Below, one piece after another: positions 1-45,180 of a DNA stretch of 64,000 nucleotides. The notes beneath the pieces are model-generated. The model was not told the origin of the DNA. It made no database searches and worked only from the letters and a program-made list of their open reading frames with translations. The DNA is taken from NCBI RefSeq assembly GCF_949628215.1, contig NC_134280.1:12845795-12909794 (forward strand), read 5' to 3'. This DNA is from Phalacrocorax aristotelis (Eukaryota; Chordata; Aves; Suliformes; Phalacrocoracidae). Numbering within the stretch: the first letter of the stretch is position 1; each line of letters begins with the position of its first letter. The position numbers and the translations under genes were made by a program.

Positions 1-3000
1 CTGTGCCTGTTCTTTCTGGACTCTGGCATAGAAATTGCATTATTTCTGGCTTGAGTGCTTTGAAGTCCTTTGGTTTTGTTTCTGCTTTTACACCTGACAA
101 CATCTATCTTCATAGCCTTGTCTTGTTGACCACAGAGGCAGAATATAAAACACTGCTAAACACAGATGTGAAAAATCAGCTTTGTGGTGGGGCCAAACCA
201 GGTTTGTTTTTAACTCATCCACTCTCAGCCTGTCAATCCTTTTGTTTTCCATGGTCACTGTCCCTGTGAAGCACCTTTGCTTTGCAAGTTGGCTTAACCT
301 CTTACAAAGCTCATTTTGTCCCGAAGTCTAAGTTCTTTCAAGTTCTGCTTTAACATCATGTAAGTCCCATTTCAACTTTTTTCTAGAGATGAAAAAAAGG
401 TCAAGAAAAATTAGTTTCTCCATCATTTTTGCTTTTATGATCTTTGCTGGTGTTGCCAGAAAAGTTCTTAAGGTGGAATCCTGCTTCCCAGCCACATTGC
501 TATTAAGAAGGCCATAGAGCTCATCAGCCCCTCTACTGCTTTATTTTTGGAGCTAAATGAAAAGTTAAAAGGATGCAAAGTCTATTCCACTTTTCTTTGC
601 ATATTTACAATATGTTAATAATTGCAGCTAATGTTCCCAAAGTTAGAATTATTATTTCTAATGGTTCTTGATTTTAAGCATTATGGTATAGCAGTCAGCT
701 TGTCATGGCTTTGACAAACACTTTATCATTCTATTTAAGGAATCAGTTTTAATCTTCAAAGAAAAGGGCTTAGTTAATTTAGAAGTCAAGCAGAGAGATG
801 GCAGTCATATGAGCTTTTAGCACAGCAGATATTCATAAAATATCCCCCATAAAATAGTAAGCCTTAGGGACAGATGCAGTAATATAACAACACTACTTCT
901 TTTCCTCTGCACATGTCTACTCCCACTGAGGATGGTCATTAAAAGTAAGTGCTTATAAATTCAGAGCCACCTGACCTGCCATAAAAAATTGTTTTTTAAA
1001 AAATCTTATGTAGAAAAGAAGAAAGAGCAAGTCTGTTCTTTGATAGGTATTAGTGCCTTTAAGGGAGCTGATTCAGCTGAGTTTGAGTTAATAATCCTAA
1101 AGTCAGAGAAAGAACAGTCTTAGTCTCAGAGCAATTATTAAATGCTATTACCTTTACATCTGCAATCTGGTGGCAGAATAATGCAGCCTCCTCAGGGAAG
1201 GGCAAAAACTCCAGTATCAGGGATATTTAAAATGAGACTGAATAAAAATTGCATGAGGTCCTATATGCAGCACTCTATTAGTACTGCACTGTGATAAGAT
1301 CCGTCTCATTCCTTATGTTCCCTTCTAGAGAAAAGGAATTTTGGCCTTAACAAGGGCTACTCCATCATCATGATTGTGGAGCTATTCTTGAACTCCTGTG
1401 AACTCCTCTCTGTCTGATTCCTGTAGCCATCGCCACTTTTGCCATTTTCATCCCTGCTGACAATTCCCAGCCTTTTCTTCATAGCACCCTACAAAGCCAT
1501 CAGCATTGCTTCAGTCTGCTGGGCACAAATCCATGAGCAGTCAAGAGGGGATTTATATACTTAAGTCCAGCAACTGGCTGTTTCTTTTCCTACCCCCTTA
1601 CCCTACCCCTCCTAAATGATAGGCGCATCATTTTTATTGGATGCTTTTTTCTGAGCATTCAGGTTTCTGTGTATGTGTGTGCAGAAATGCCAACCTTGAC
1701 ATATCTTTGTGCATCTCAAAACCTGCTCTATACCTGAACAGGCTGGGTACAGGCCCTGCCCAGCCTCCAGCAGCAAGCACAGACAGGTAAGACGAGGGAG
1801 GATGGAGAGTGGCTTTATAGACACGCTCGCAGCAGCAGCCCCATTATTTCACTTTCCTGCTTGAGCTTGGAAGTTTTTCTACTAGATCATGAGTGTGTTA
1901 GTCCTTTAGGAATGAAGGCAAATCCACATAGACCATATTTCTGCTGGATTGATTGTGCTTAGTGTTCATCCTGTGTGTAACACATACCATTGCAATTCAT
2001 GCGAGCAGCCTTATGCTGAGCCAGAGGGCTTTAATTGGAGCAAAGCATCTGAGTCCTAAAGAAGCTAAACTGTTTGCCAGCTGTGGAGAAGAAAAAAGAC
2101 CAGTGTGTCATTAGTGCCCAAGCCTCGTGCAGGGGGAAGGAAATACTTTAAGTGCAGATTTTTCAATGGACCGAGCATGCCCACAAAGTAGGAGGAAGTA
2201 AAAACACATTAACCAAAACCCAGGGGAAAATTTCCTTCCCAACCCAAAACAGGGCGAGCAGCATGACCCTGTGTGCGCGCGATCATCTCCTCCACTTAAA
2301 AGGCTTCTTGGTGTGTGACTGAGACACGGATGCTTTAGCGGATAGGGAAGAAAAGCTCTGGTCACAGCCAGATCCTAGAAGTATATGTGCTCTGTGTCCT
2401 GGCAAAGTCTTTCAGTGCAAATAAGAAAGATCTCCTGTAAAAAATAACTAGTTTTTAAGAAGCTGTGTTTGAGGGTTTTTTTCCTAAAATAATCCTTTCT
2501 CCAGACCTTTCTCCATAACAATTCCATTTTTGGCAATTCTGCTTGAAGAATCTTTCGTATGAAATGGGAACGTTTGAAGTGAATCATTTAATTTGCTTAA
2601 CTTAAAGAGGTTCCTGCTACATTTAATTTTAAGCTGATTCTCTCTAATTAAAGTTCAAGTCACTCTTAAATATTTAGCATCGTTAAATGATAATCCAGGA
2701 AAGAAAAATGTAATAATCTTTTCCTTTTTTGCTTTACCTGAAATACGCCTTTTTTGACTTTTTAATTTTGAAACACCAATTTAATATGAGCTAACAGCAT
2801 GAATAATTTCCAGGGTTCCAAGCACAATTTAGTATTCTAAATTGAAAAGCTAGATCAATTAATTCTGTATTATTTTAGAGACTTTCCTTATAACTGTTTC
2901 GCTGGGGGAGAGAAGCAGGGGAGAATCAAATTCCGTGTTGATCAAGTGATCACCCATATAAATGACCAGTTAAATATGCAGCCTATGTATTTTTCCACAC

Positions 3001-5051
3001 TTGAAATACTGGGGAATTTTTTGAGGATATGTGTGCTGAGGTGTTTTGGTAACTTAACCTGGTTGGCCTGTATCCTCAGACTTGTGCACCTAGAAGGCAG
3101 AAGTGTGAGATCTGTGTTGAGTTTCAGGATTTCAGCGGGGTGAATGGTTATGCAGCTGTCTGTGAAAATCAGACCATTTTAGGGGACTCTCCCACTGCAG
3201 TTAGTTATCTGGTTCCCATGTGGCTAAGCTTGAAAAATGTGAACTTGATGTCTAATAAGCAAGTACTGGCTGTTTTCTTATTGGTTCCCTCCCCTTATTT
3301 CTTGGCTGGTAGCTATTCATGTTCAGCTGATTTTTTTTCAGCCTAACTAACTATGACACCAGACAAATTAGTGAGCATTTTGTCTCCATGATTAATCAGT
3401 GAGCTTTCAGTTTTGGCACTGTGTTGTAGCATTGCTTAGAGGATAAATAAATAAATCAATCAGATATTCCTGACAACTCTAAAATGATTAAGCAAAGAAA
3501 AAAAAAAAGGCACACAACAAAAAGTTGAATGATCGCTTCATTACTCTTTAATGTGAAATCAAAAAGTGCATGGGTTTTTTGGCTTGGATAACTGACATGC
3601 TAGTTTTGAATCAACATTACTATTTCCTTCTTCCCACTGGATCTGCTGGTGGTTGTTACATGGGACTCAGAGACTTCTTTTATCTGAATTTCTGATGGAT
3701 TAAGTTGGAGTTGCGGTTTCTATTTTGAAGTGTGGTTTTAGCCTGAAAAGGAGTATGGAAAAATGGAAATTGCTCTCAGTGAAATCACGGTCCTGGCTGT
3801 TGACCTGAGTGACAAAACCTGCTTTTTTCCTCTTGCAAAGCTGATGCTGTTCAGGGAGACTGTGTTGGCTTTACTTCTGCCTCTCGCCATATTGCCACAT
3901 TGCTACCTAGCTGCAAGGGCAAAATCTGTTCTCATTTACTATCTGGTCAACGTTCTTGTTTCTGATGGTGTTGGACAAGGTGGCCGTGGGAAGACACTTG
4001 CCCAAAGATTTTTACTTTTTTACAGTCAGGACGGATCTCAGTTTGCTGCCCCCCGCCTGGTAGCGGCTGCAGGTCCAAGCAGCTGGAATATCCTCACACG
4101 CTCTGAGCGGTTTTGGCCTGAGGTCTCTGGGAGGAAAACAAAAGGAATTCTTCCTATCTCCCAGCTACATTTATTTTATGTTTTGGAACACAGGGTACAA
4201 ACTCTGTGCCTGAGTATTTGACCCTACTTGTGAAATATGCAGCTTTTCTTGGCTTCAGTTAAATTTAAGCCAAGATGTCAGAGGGCAGATTTTGTCTCAG
4301 CCCATGCAAAATGGCCATTTTGATGCAATTTGGTGTGTTAGGTATGTTAATGCTAAACATATAAAATGATGCCTCTGTACGCATTTTTCTCTGAGGCCTT
4401 CTAGCCACTTAAACTATGGATGACCTGTAAATACATACACATACTCAGTTTAGGTGGCCCTGAAGGAATTGTGGACATTTTGGCTATTACAAATATTATA
4501 AATAAATCCTGAAATCTTATTCAAAAAAATATGTTTGTGTGTGCATGCAGTGAGGGGAGAAGGAAGGAGACCCCTTGAGGTTCCTTCTGAAAAGATGAAA
4601 ACCGAAACACATCCAGCTCTCTTAGCCGAGCCCCAACATAAAGACGTGCAACCTTGTTGAATACAGTAGTTGACCTATGTTATCATTCTGAGTTTTGTTT
4701 CAAGTAAAATACATCCTCAGTTATAATATCAGCATAATTTCCATTTTATCATTTCTAATGGTGACTGCAAAAAAGAAGATACCTGAAATAAAGCATGCCA
4801 GCAGTCAGATAAAGCATTTCCCTTATCTTCGCTTCCATACATTTATATCTGAAGGCATGATTTTCCAAAACTGCTCTGTCTGCCTGATGACGCGGCAGCA
4901 CAAAATATTGCTGTGGCTGGGTAAGGCTCTCCATCCACACCTAACAAATGAGCGCCCTGAAAACTCCTCTGCGAAACGATGTTCTCAGGATACTTTGTGT
5001 CCTCAAGGTCAGCCTGTTTCCTAACCCTTGTGTCCTTTTCCTTTCTTTCAG
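1..5051 (+). other. ADCY5 intron (partial)
   Basis: Intronic DNA upstream of the 23-nt exon. No upstream C1a or C1b coding sequence was recognised. The open frames present lack splice support and family similarity. Only short A/T runs and the AT-rich interval 5450-5700 stand out, the latter just beyond the microexon. Confidence 0.8.
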
Positions 5052-35692
<30,641 letters not shown>

Positions 35693-37481
35693 CACCGACT
35701 GCAGCGTCACTTGAAGATGGCATTTGCATTACACAAGATTGTGAATCAGAGAAGAATCACTTTTTTGGCAGCAAAGCTGAAAGTCGGCGCAGTTGAAATT
35801 TCACACTGTGACTCTAGAGCTGGTATCAGCAAGCTCTTTGGCCACCCATCACAAAAGGCAAGCGAAAGAAACCACCATGGAGTTGTTCCTGGCTGAGTGC
35901 TAAGTCGACCAAAGACGTGTACTACAGAGTTCACAGATAAAAGACATGAATTCGGAGTTTTTAAAAAAGGCTGCTACTACAGGATGCTATAAGAAGCTAT
36001 TTAAGTATTTATTGACGCAACACAACATTTATTCGGTTGAAGGAATGTATGATTCACTACAAAGCATTATTTTGGAATGGATTTGCACTCCCATAATGTT
36101 TCCATCCCATACTGCCAGCTATTTGAAGTGTACCACTGTGCTTTTATTAGCTGTTTTGAATGGGCTTTCAAAATTGACACCCACTGTTGCAGCACACAAA
36201 AAGGCCTTTTAGAAGGGCATCAGTAATGTTTTAGTGTGAAAAGACATCATAGCCCTGGCCCCCTCTTTTCCCTTCTTCTACACAGCTAAATGACTGCTCT
36301 TCTGAGTGGGGCTGGCACAGCCGATGAAGGGGAAGACCGAGATAAAGAAAGATGGCTCTACAACCATATTTATTAAAAAGTCTTCTGTGCTCTTCTTTGG
36401 TATATATCAGTTTACATGGGAAAGACTAGATGTAAACAAGAGACACTTTGTGGGGAGAACTCCCCTGAAATTTGTCGTGGTTTTTTTTGTATTTTTTATT
36501 TTGTAATATTGAAAACATGGAGATCTAACAGATATACCAAATTCTATATTTTGTAAATTATATATAAATTAGAAGGCAGGCTGTCCACACCAAGGTGTGG
36601 TGGGAGGTGTATATAACCTGTAGACTTTTGTGTAGGTTTTTTTTTTTTGTGCATAATACTCTGAACACAGACTTGGCAGTTTTCAGATTATCACTATACA
36701 ATCAACCAACAACAAACAGGTGAGTTTCCAGGCTGAATCAGATGCATTTTAAAATGAAAATCCAGAAAAATCTACAACCCCAAAGAAGAGGAAAATACAA
36801 AATGCAGTAGTCACACAGTTGTTCTGTGCAGCATTCAAGCAGAGGGTGGCATCTTAACAAATGGAAACACAGGACCTCTGAGTTTTAGCTACTGAGACGG
36901 TCTGTCAAATGTGAAAAAGAGCTCTAAGCAAATCTTCTAACTAATGCTAACAGGAGCTCTTATAAGAAGAGAAAAAAAAGGCAAAAAAGCTCATTTGAAC
37001 TTTTCTTTTTTAAAAAAAATATTTTTTTTTATAGGAGGTCTTAATAGAATCCTGCCAATATGAGAGTTGTCTGATATTTTAACTGCCATTTGCCATTACA
37101 AGGAACTACGTACTGCAGCATCAAGTTGACTTTCCTGTAGTAGGCACTTACTTAAACTGAGTCACTGATTTTCAATTTTCAGGAATTAGGTGATCTTCAA
37201 AGAAGGTTATGATGGCAAGTGTGTGTATATGAGGTGGTTGACCTTAAAGTACAGTGCCATTGATACTGTGTTGGACATCTTTATCACTAGTGGGGGGGTT
37301 TATGAATAGTTCAGTGTTATCATTTATGTACCTTTTTTAACTATTAAAGAAAGAAATCCCGTGATATTTTATTAAAAAAAAGAAAATTTTTAAAAAAGCT
37401 ATATTTTTTATATTCTATGAGGGGAGAGTTTTGTTATTGAATTTGGCTAGCACTAAAAATGACTCCAATCTTTTGACATTT

Positions 37482-37487
37482 AATAAA
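37482..37487 (+). terminator. Candidate proximal poly(A) signal of ADCY5
   Basis: Canonical AATAAA about 1.8 kb after the stop codon, followed by a pyrimidine-rich stretch (cttttccactcttctc). Placement is plausible; use is not proven from sequence. Confidence 0.55.
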
Positions 37488-38149
37488 GTTCTTTTCCACT
37501 CTTCTCAGGGCAGAATTATTGTAGTACTAACAGCTTAATGATTGCACTATGGTGGTGGTGATTTATTTTTTCCTACTCGACAACAAGAATAAGTGAAAAT
37601 CCATGGGCCTGTCTTACTTAATTTGCCATATTGCTAAGCATAACCCAAGCATTAAGCCATTTAAACGCCAGTTTAAATGGCATCGCCCCTTTCCTTCTCC
37701 CTTCCACTAGGAAACATCTCCGAAAAGTATAGTATATTGACTTCTGTAAAACTGCCAAGTCTGCCCTTGTACTATACTTTTGCTCCTTTACATCTTTCCT
37801 GGTTTGCAAAATACTTAAGTTGCATCATGCTGTTATGCCTTTCTTCCCCTCCTCCACCTTCCATCCCTTTTACCCCTCACTGAGTTTCATTACCTTCACG
37901 CCATACACTCGGTTTTTAGGTTTGCTTTCTGCTTTACAAAAGTCTGCGGTCGTCTTAACTTTTGATTCATCTTATGAAGTTGTGTTGTCAATGAAATTTC
38001 AAGTCCCCAGTATCTCTAGCTGTGATTGTTGACAGTGTGTCATGATCATTTCAAGGGGTATTCACACACTCTTTACTCTGGATCTTGCAAAAATGGATAC
38101 AGTTATGATTTCCCATGGAAATTTAAATCTATTTAAGTAATTTAACTAT

Positions 38150-38155
38150 ATTAAA
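38150..38155 (+). terminator. Candidate distal poly(A) signal of ADCY5
   Basis: The common variant ATTAAA, followed after about 20-45 bases by a T-rich and GT-rich stretch (ctgttttatttttgctgcgtgtgg region) of the kind bound by the cleavage machinery. It is an alternative to the signal at 37482. Confidence 0.4.
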
Positions 38156-38170
38156 CACTGTTTCACTGGT

Positions 38171-41100
38171 AAATAGTCTCTGTTTTATTTTTGCTGCGTG
38201 TGGCTAGTGAAGCGCTCAGACGTGAGTTGTGTAGGAGGTACTGAACCTGCAACTAGAACCATCCAATTCTTGCCCAGCATTGCTGGATGGCTGCACCACA
38301 CCAGCACGCTGCACTACCCAGTTACAGAGCCTCAAGGTCTTGGCTGAAGGGCAAACATCCCCAGGGTTCCTCTTGTGCAGCCGCTTGCCTTGAAACGTCA
38401 GTCTCAGGCTAGCTGATAAAGCCTCGCTGTGGCACTATAGTTAAATATATTGGTAGTACTGAATAGCTTAAATTTTTTGTCTGTCCTATTAAAAAAAACC
38501 AAAGTGTTTTAAAAAGTACATCACCTTTGCCAAAGAATTCCCCAGGTAGGTCGGTACTTGCCCTCTCAAGGACACCTGGAAGGAGGCAGCAGTGCTTGCC
38601 AATGCACCATTTTCCATTGTTAGATAAAAAGCAATATAGTTATGTGTAGCATTTACTAACAGAAGCCTGAAGTATAACTGGGAAACAAAAAGCTGCAGCT
38701 TTCACCTGACTTTTTTTAGTTGCGGCGGCATTACACAGGTAACTGAGAGACTTACGATCTGTTACTTGGTAGGAGGGATTGGGTAAGTGTACTGAGAATG
38801 CAGCTGCAGTAACAAAAAGCCATGAAGTACTTTAAGTCTTTAAGACGGTGAAGACCTATTTAATACTTTACATGTTCTCCTACATAATCATGCAAACAGC
38901 AATGTAGGACGCTGTCTGAGGTAAGCAATTTTTTAACCTATCTGGAGAAGGGTATTCCCCAGGGGAGGGACGCCAGCAGCCCCCAGTGCTGTGCCCTCTC
39001 ATTTAAATTGCTGTACACCCTGAGTAGCTGAACTATTTTTCCCTGAATGCATCTTTTAGCCGCCAGAAAGCATTTTTTATTAATTTTAAGGTGTTTAGCC
39101 CCTTCTCCCCAACACAAAGCTGGCTACATCAAGTGTCTGCCTGCACATAATAAAATGATAAATTTGGGACGCACCAAATTTCTTACATGTGCACCCTGCA
39201 CTGCCAATATCCCTGCCTCACTGTCCGTGCATTATGCAACATACGTGGACGTCAACATCTGGCCAAGAACTATGCCCAGAGGCATGTACTTTCATTCTGT
39301 TAGCCTTCCTGACTGCTCCTCAGGGCACCATCACTTCTAGTTTGAAGTTTGGAGGCTGGTGGGAAGAGAGAGCTTGGGATGTAGCTGGAAAAAAGGCCAG
39401 TTCAGCTGTTTTAAGCTGAAGGAAAAAAAACACAAACCACCCACCCTTAATTTTCATTTTCTTAACCCTCCATGTCCCAGGTTTTTTCAGTTGAAGGAGC
39501 CAGAAGCACCCGAGCAGGGGATGTGGTCAGGACCGAGAACACTGAGTTTCAGGCAGGATGGGGGAACGGCAGCAGCAATGGTCTTCCTGCTGTCTGGCAG
39601 CCAGGTAGCTTATTGTAAAAAGCAGGGTTATATTTTTAAATGTCTGTCCCTGAATGCTTCCCAGTCCCTGCCTGGCCTGCTCTGGCCTGGCATGATGCTT
39701 GCAGTGCTGGCGACGAGGCCACGCTGCTGGTGCCAGCCTGGTCCCCTGTGGCTCCCGCTGGAAGCCGGCGCAGAGAAGCAGGCAGCGGGCACTAGGAGGG
39801 AATTGCAGCAGTGGTGCAGCATGGTGAGGGCCCGGCATTGACAGGCTCTGAGGCAACGCCGTGCAGCACAGCACAGCCACCATCGGAATAAAAAGCTCCA
39901 CAGAAGAAGAGCTAAAGAGAGCATAAGCTTCCCCTGTAAGCAGCTGGCCCTAGAGATTTTATTTTCTTTAAACACAGACTTTCAGATGCTAATAACTATT
40001 GCCATCTACTGGAAACAGCCCTCTGTAGCCTTAGCCAGGCGCTGTCACCACTGCTGCTGAGCCATCCCACAGGGTCAGGCTGACAGAGACACAAACCCCC
40101 TTCCAGCACCGGGCCGGGGGAAGAACGTATCACAACCTAGAGGCAGCCACTCCTTCCAAAGTAACTGATTACACACAATCAAATGAACTTACAGATAAGT
40201 GAAAAATAATCACCCCAGGCTCTGTGTGTCATCATCCCACCCTCCCCACCACCACCACCCTGGCAGCACAGCAATGGTGCAACAAAACCCCCCCCCATAC
40301 ACGCTGCTGCTGCTCCGCGCTAGGAGGGTGCCCTTGCAAGGCCGCAGAGGTGGCCTCCCCACGTAATGGCAAACTGCTGCTTGCGTGATGCAACCCATGC
40401 TCCAACAGGAGCCATAAAATGCCCGTTCTGTGGCAGCCAAATGTCGTGTTGCGAACCCTGAGTCCCACCAAAGCAAGGACAAAGCTGTCACTAGTGGCCT
40501 TGCCATGCTGTCAGGACAATGGCTTCAGTTCCTTCTTTTACTGAGAGCTGAGAATCTCCTGCTCTCACCACTCAGGCATGCTTGGTGCTCGCCTGTCCTT
40601 CAACCAACAGTTGCCATTCAGTCTGAAATAAAATACAGGCAAATGGACATCCTACCTCTCCTTTCACCTCCTCAGCAAGGAGCACAGCACAGCATCCTGG
40701 CATGGCCATGCCTGGGAGATGGGGCGAACACCAGAAGAGAGCCACAGAGTGCCGTCTTGATGCTACACACCTGCTAGGAAACAGGGCTCACCTTGAGTTG
40801 CCTGTAGAGCTAGAGAGATGCAGTTTGTGTCCTGAAAAGGGCAGGAAGAAAACAGATTAGAGCTGGCTCTGGAATTATTTCATGTCACTTTTCATGTTGA
40901 AAACAGGCGCCGTGACTCCCCCACCTAGGCGAGCACAGGAACATCCAGCTGATCACATCCTCCTCTCTTGCCCTCTTTTCTCATGGCATTTCCACAGCAG
41001 CTTCAATACAAAAGCTAGAGCGTGTTCTCAAAGCTTTCAAGCTTCGCATGGTGCTTGACAACTAGGGTGTGTTCTTAAGCTCTGCGCAGTACAGAGGTTA

Positions 41101-44100
41101 GTGGGCTAACCCTACAGTGTCACTCCCATGTTCCTAGTGCAAGCTGAGCTGGATGCTCAGGTCGGGGCGCTGCATGCCATACTAGACCCAGGTACCCGTA
41201 TGGTGCCTATGCGGCCTCCACTAAGCATACCTTAAACTTTCTGACCATTAACTTGTCATCTACCTGTCACAGGATGCTTTGCTTCTGAGGAAGAAAGAAA
41301 TGTTATCTATGGAAACAAAGAGTCCATAAGCTCCAAGAAGTCTGAAAAACATTTGGATAGCTCTATGAAGTCAGGATAGCAAATGGGGGTGTACCAAGTG
41401 CTCTATAGAGTTCATTAGCAAACAATTTGATCAACAAAACCGATGAACCACAATTTTGTTAAGTAAAAGAAGCTGCTACAGACACTGTGAGACCATTTGG
41501 CCTTACCAAAATAAGCGGTACCTGGAAGATCTGACCAGCTATGACAGGAACTGCACCCGCAGCCGGATGCTCCAGGCTTCCTCACACTCCTGTTAAAAGA
41601 TCAGCTGGACTCTTGTCAACACAGGGCTGCAAATACCGTTGAAGCAGACACACTACTGCTACCCTCTCTTCAATTACCTCCCATCAGGGAAAAAAAACCT
41701 CCCTTTATAAGGATTATTATCTATCCCTAAAATCATCCATTTATATTAATACCATTTAGAAAGCATGGATTCTTGCAAGCTGTAACACATATCTAGAATG
41801 CTATTTATTCTGACTAAAAGCTGATTCAAAATAGCTTGTTTAGTGTTTGCAAATGTTAATGGGCTTCTTTTTTCAATACAAACCATGAAAGCAAAAAACA
41901 TACCATAGTACTTGCAGTGGAAATGGGGAATAAAAGGCAGAAGGCTAAAAGGTAACATCCCGAAACAGAACTTCCTCAGTCCTTTGATAAAGAGCCTATC
42001 AACATATTAAAGAACCCACAATAAATGTTAAGTAAGCTCAACATCTGCAAAGGAAACCAGTTTCCATCATCTAGTTCTCTGCTAGCGTTGATATAGCAAG
42101 TAACACATACATATATTCCCTCATAGAAGGTTGCATTCTTTTCCACGCCTCTCTCCCCACCATCTCTCAGTATAGTCTTGTATCTTATACATACATACAT
42201 GTGTGCATGTTGTGTGTCTTCCATGATGCACTGTGAAAGAAGGGGTCTATGCATTTTCTAGCGTCTGAAAAGTGATTTCCTAGCAAAATCTGACAATCTG
42301 CAAATGGGACGAGTTCTTACCCCCAGCAATAGCTTGGCCCATACATGGAATACAAGAACAGATCACTATGAAAAACCTCAGATGTGATTAAATCTCTAGA
42401 AGCTCAAATAGCGGACTCTGAGGTAAGCAAACCTCAAACAGCATTATTTATACCATGTGGAAGTCAGTCAAACTTTTGGCCATCCCTTCCTGAAAGTGAC
42501 TAAACAGCGACACTTTATTCAAAGAAAAATATTGGGGGGGGGGGTGTGTGTGTGTGGTGTGTTGGATGGACTCATTCCAACCTTAAAGAGGGCTTACTTT
42601 ATAAATACAGCACGAAGTAGGCTCTGCTTCTACTAAATCCCACAGAAAAATCAAGCGACTACGAATGGCCTTGTGCAATTCCAACTAAAGCACACTGCTC
42701 AAGAGAGTAGTCATCTTTCATAAGTTCATCTTCCTAAGTCTAACTCCTCAAATATCTGGTAAAATCAGCCAGGAAGCACCCTCTATTTCTCTGAATGTGG
42801 AGTTTGTATAAGCAATTGGGAAATCTTAGGAACTTGCAGTAAATTTTCACCTCCCACTTGGCCTGGTGTGTCTTGTCTCTCATCTCTGCACAAAATTTCA
42901 GCAAGTTCTAATATTGTAGTCAAACTACAGTAATACATTAAAAAGCCATGTTTTTAGCACCTAGTAATATCAGGTAATGAAGAACAGTCATGCTCATTAC
43001 CTTTTCATTGTGAAATGGGATTTTTATCAGTGCCTTAAAAACAAGCAAACAAAACCCCAACTGTCTTCCATTACACTGACAGTTACATTTGTTCGTTGTA
43101 CCTGCCAGTCAGCAATTAGTTTAATGCCAGCGTAACTGGAATGGAATAATGGCTCCAGATGCTATGACAAAGGAAGTTTTCATTCCTTAAAAATGCACCT
43201 TTAGGAATAGCAGGAAGGGAAGGGGTCTCAGTGAAAACAAGATTTTCTGCCAACATATTAACTGAAGAAATGATGCAACAGAACTCTTCATGTGCACAAC
43301 AGCCCGAGTTAAAAAATAAGCAGTACTTCAGACATTCACAATAGCTTCCGTGCCTATAAATGGAGGTGAATGAAAAGATAGTACAGTGAAAGTATAGTAA
43401 AGTACAGTAAATTGAAAAGAAGGTATAAAGACTCTTCTAGACTTTATAAGCAAGATAAAACCTGGCTTTACACTTAAAACATGAATAGCTGTATTTTGCA
43501 GTCACTGACTTTAAATGCAGGACTGCTTTTCACCTTTTCTGGTGTCCAGAGTTCAGAAAGGTGCACTGAATGCTAATAACAAGCAAACTTCTCAGTGCTA
43601 AACAAAGACTATTTTCTGTTCTTCTGGATTTTTAAAGTATTTGTGGTTTAAGTATTTCCTAAAACTCTTGCATGCTTCAGTCCGGTCCTCCTCTTTATCT
43701 TTTCCCCATCTTCTGGAGTCCCAAAACAAAAGTAGACCATGTTGATGAACTCATCCTTCTTTGTCTCAAAGTGGGGAGGGAAGAGACTGAACCGCAAAGC
43801 ACGTCGCCTCCAACACCGATCTCTGAGGCTGCACTCCAAGGTATCTTCAAGGCATCTTGCTCTCAGACATTAGTCTGAGAAACACATTATGAAGAACGTA
43901 ATACCTATTGCTCCTGTTCACTTCAGATTACAATTTCATTCTCTAATTCTTCTTGGTTGTATTACTCCATTTTCTTGACTAATACCACCTATTTAAAAAG
44001 AAAGGAAAATATCTAGCACCTTTCTTCTTGGTCATAATATGATACTAAATAACCTACTGAAACACATAACATTTTGCCGTGAAGTGCCCGAAGAAATTTG

Positions 44101-45180
44101 CCTGGAGCAACACTTCATAGCACAGCAAAGCTCTGCCAATCCCCAAAGCCAACAGCACAAGCAGCATGGCAGCTTCCCTGCCATTAAAGATTGCTTTTTC
44201 CTTTTTCCCCTCTCCCTCCGACATTTCACAGTGAATCCTTACATTGTTCCAGGTCATATATAAAAATCTATTTGTACATTATGAAGTGTCATAACTGTCA
44301 TAAAATTGTAAAAAAACCCCAACTGACAGTGGTATTATATGGTTGCCGTTCCATTTTCTAAGTGTTTAGGGTTTGCTAGTTGATTCACCAACTTCAAGAG
44401 TATACAACGGTTCTCTCAGAGACAAAGGAGGTTCTATCCCAGCACAGAAACACCCGACCCATAAAGCCAGAAGAACAAATAAAATCCCTGGTCTTTTCTT
44501 GTTTAAGCTTATCAGGCTGATTTATTATTTTCCTGTCACCAGTTGTTTATCTCAGGTTTGAGCTAATTATTCATCAATTTCTAAATGTATATAAAAAGCA
44601 GAATAGTCCAACAGGTACAAGTCACTCCATTTACTCACCAATTAATTTCCTTTCAACCTTTCTAGAGTTCAAACACAGGAAGCGTGCACAAATCCTGGGG
44701 TAAGTCGCAGAACTTTTTGAAGAATTACTAAAAAAATACCCTGTCCACATATATAACTTTCAAAGGATAATTAAAAGGAAATAATAAATGAAAAAATGTT
44801 AAAGTATTGATAGCACTAGACAGAGGGCCACCGGTGCCATAAAGTTGAGCCCCAGAAACAGAGTTTCCAGGTTACATTTTAATTTAGAAAACATCCACGT
44901 ATATCTGAATGTGAAACAACACAGTCCAAAATTTAGTATCTTACATATTCCAAATCTAGTTTGCTAATATGCAATAGCATTATTATTATTATTACTTATT
45001 CAGCCTATTCCCTACTGCCTCACAAAGGCAAAACCGATTTTGGAAGTGAAGAGCTTGCATGATATGCAGAACACACACCCTATACATTCCTTCCATTAAC
45101 ATACTTTTGAATGAAGCTTTATTATGCCACCAGCCAAATTCCCCCAACCTGGTGTCCCATTTAACCATCAAGTGAAGAAT
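38171..45180. other. Intergenic region between convergent ADCY5 and SEC22A
   Basis: About 7 kb with no recognisable gene. The portion 39480-40480 is richer in G and C and so has longer chance open frames on both strands. A G11 plus (TG)n microsatellite lies at 42534-42562. No tRNA, CRISPR or retroelement with clear ends was identified. Confidence 0.7.
42534..42562 (+). repeat. G11 plus (TG)n microsatellite
   Basis: A run of 11 G followed by alternating TG with one interruption, in the intergenic region. Confidence 0.85.

Larger units (their letters stand above)
35693..38170 (+). other. ADCY5: ADCY5 3' UTR (distal end uncertain)
   Basis: AT-rich, non-coding sequence directly after the ADCY5 stop, with no long open frame continuing the protein. 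It contains U-rich tracts (around 36480, 36635 and 37003-37030). The end is inferred from two candidate poly(A) signals, AATAAA at 37482 and ATTAAA at 38150. A UTR of about 1.8 or 2.5 kb would be normal for this gene. Confidence 0.6.

Noticed and set aside
3763..4221. 152-codon open frame on plus
   Set aside because: Lies in an ADCY5 intron, has no family resemblance, no convincing splice sites and ordinary intron composition.
39359..39841. 160-codon open frame on plus, longest in the window
   Set aside because: Low-complexity composition in a GC-richer patch, with equally long frames on the other strand. No domain was recognised, so it is listed only as a compositional finding.
43648..43839. 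63-codon minus frame with a protein-like composition, downstream of SEC22A
   Set aside because: No match to any family I know, and no splice partners or start context to support a gene.
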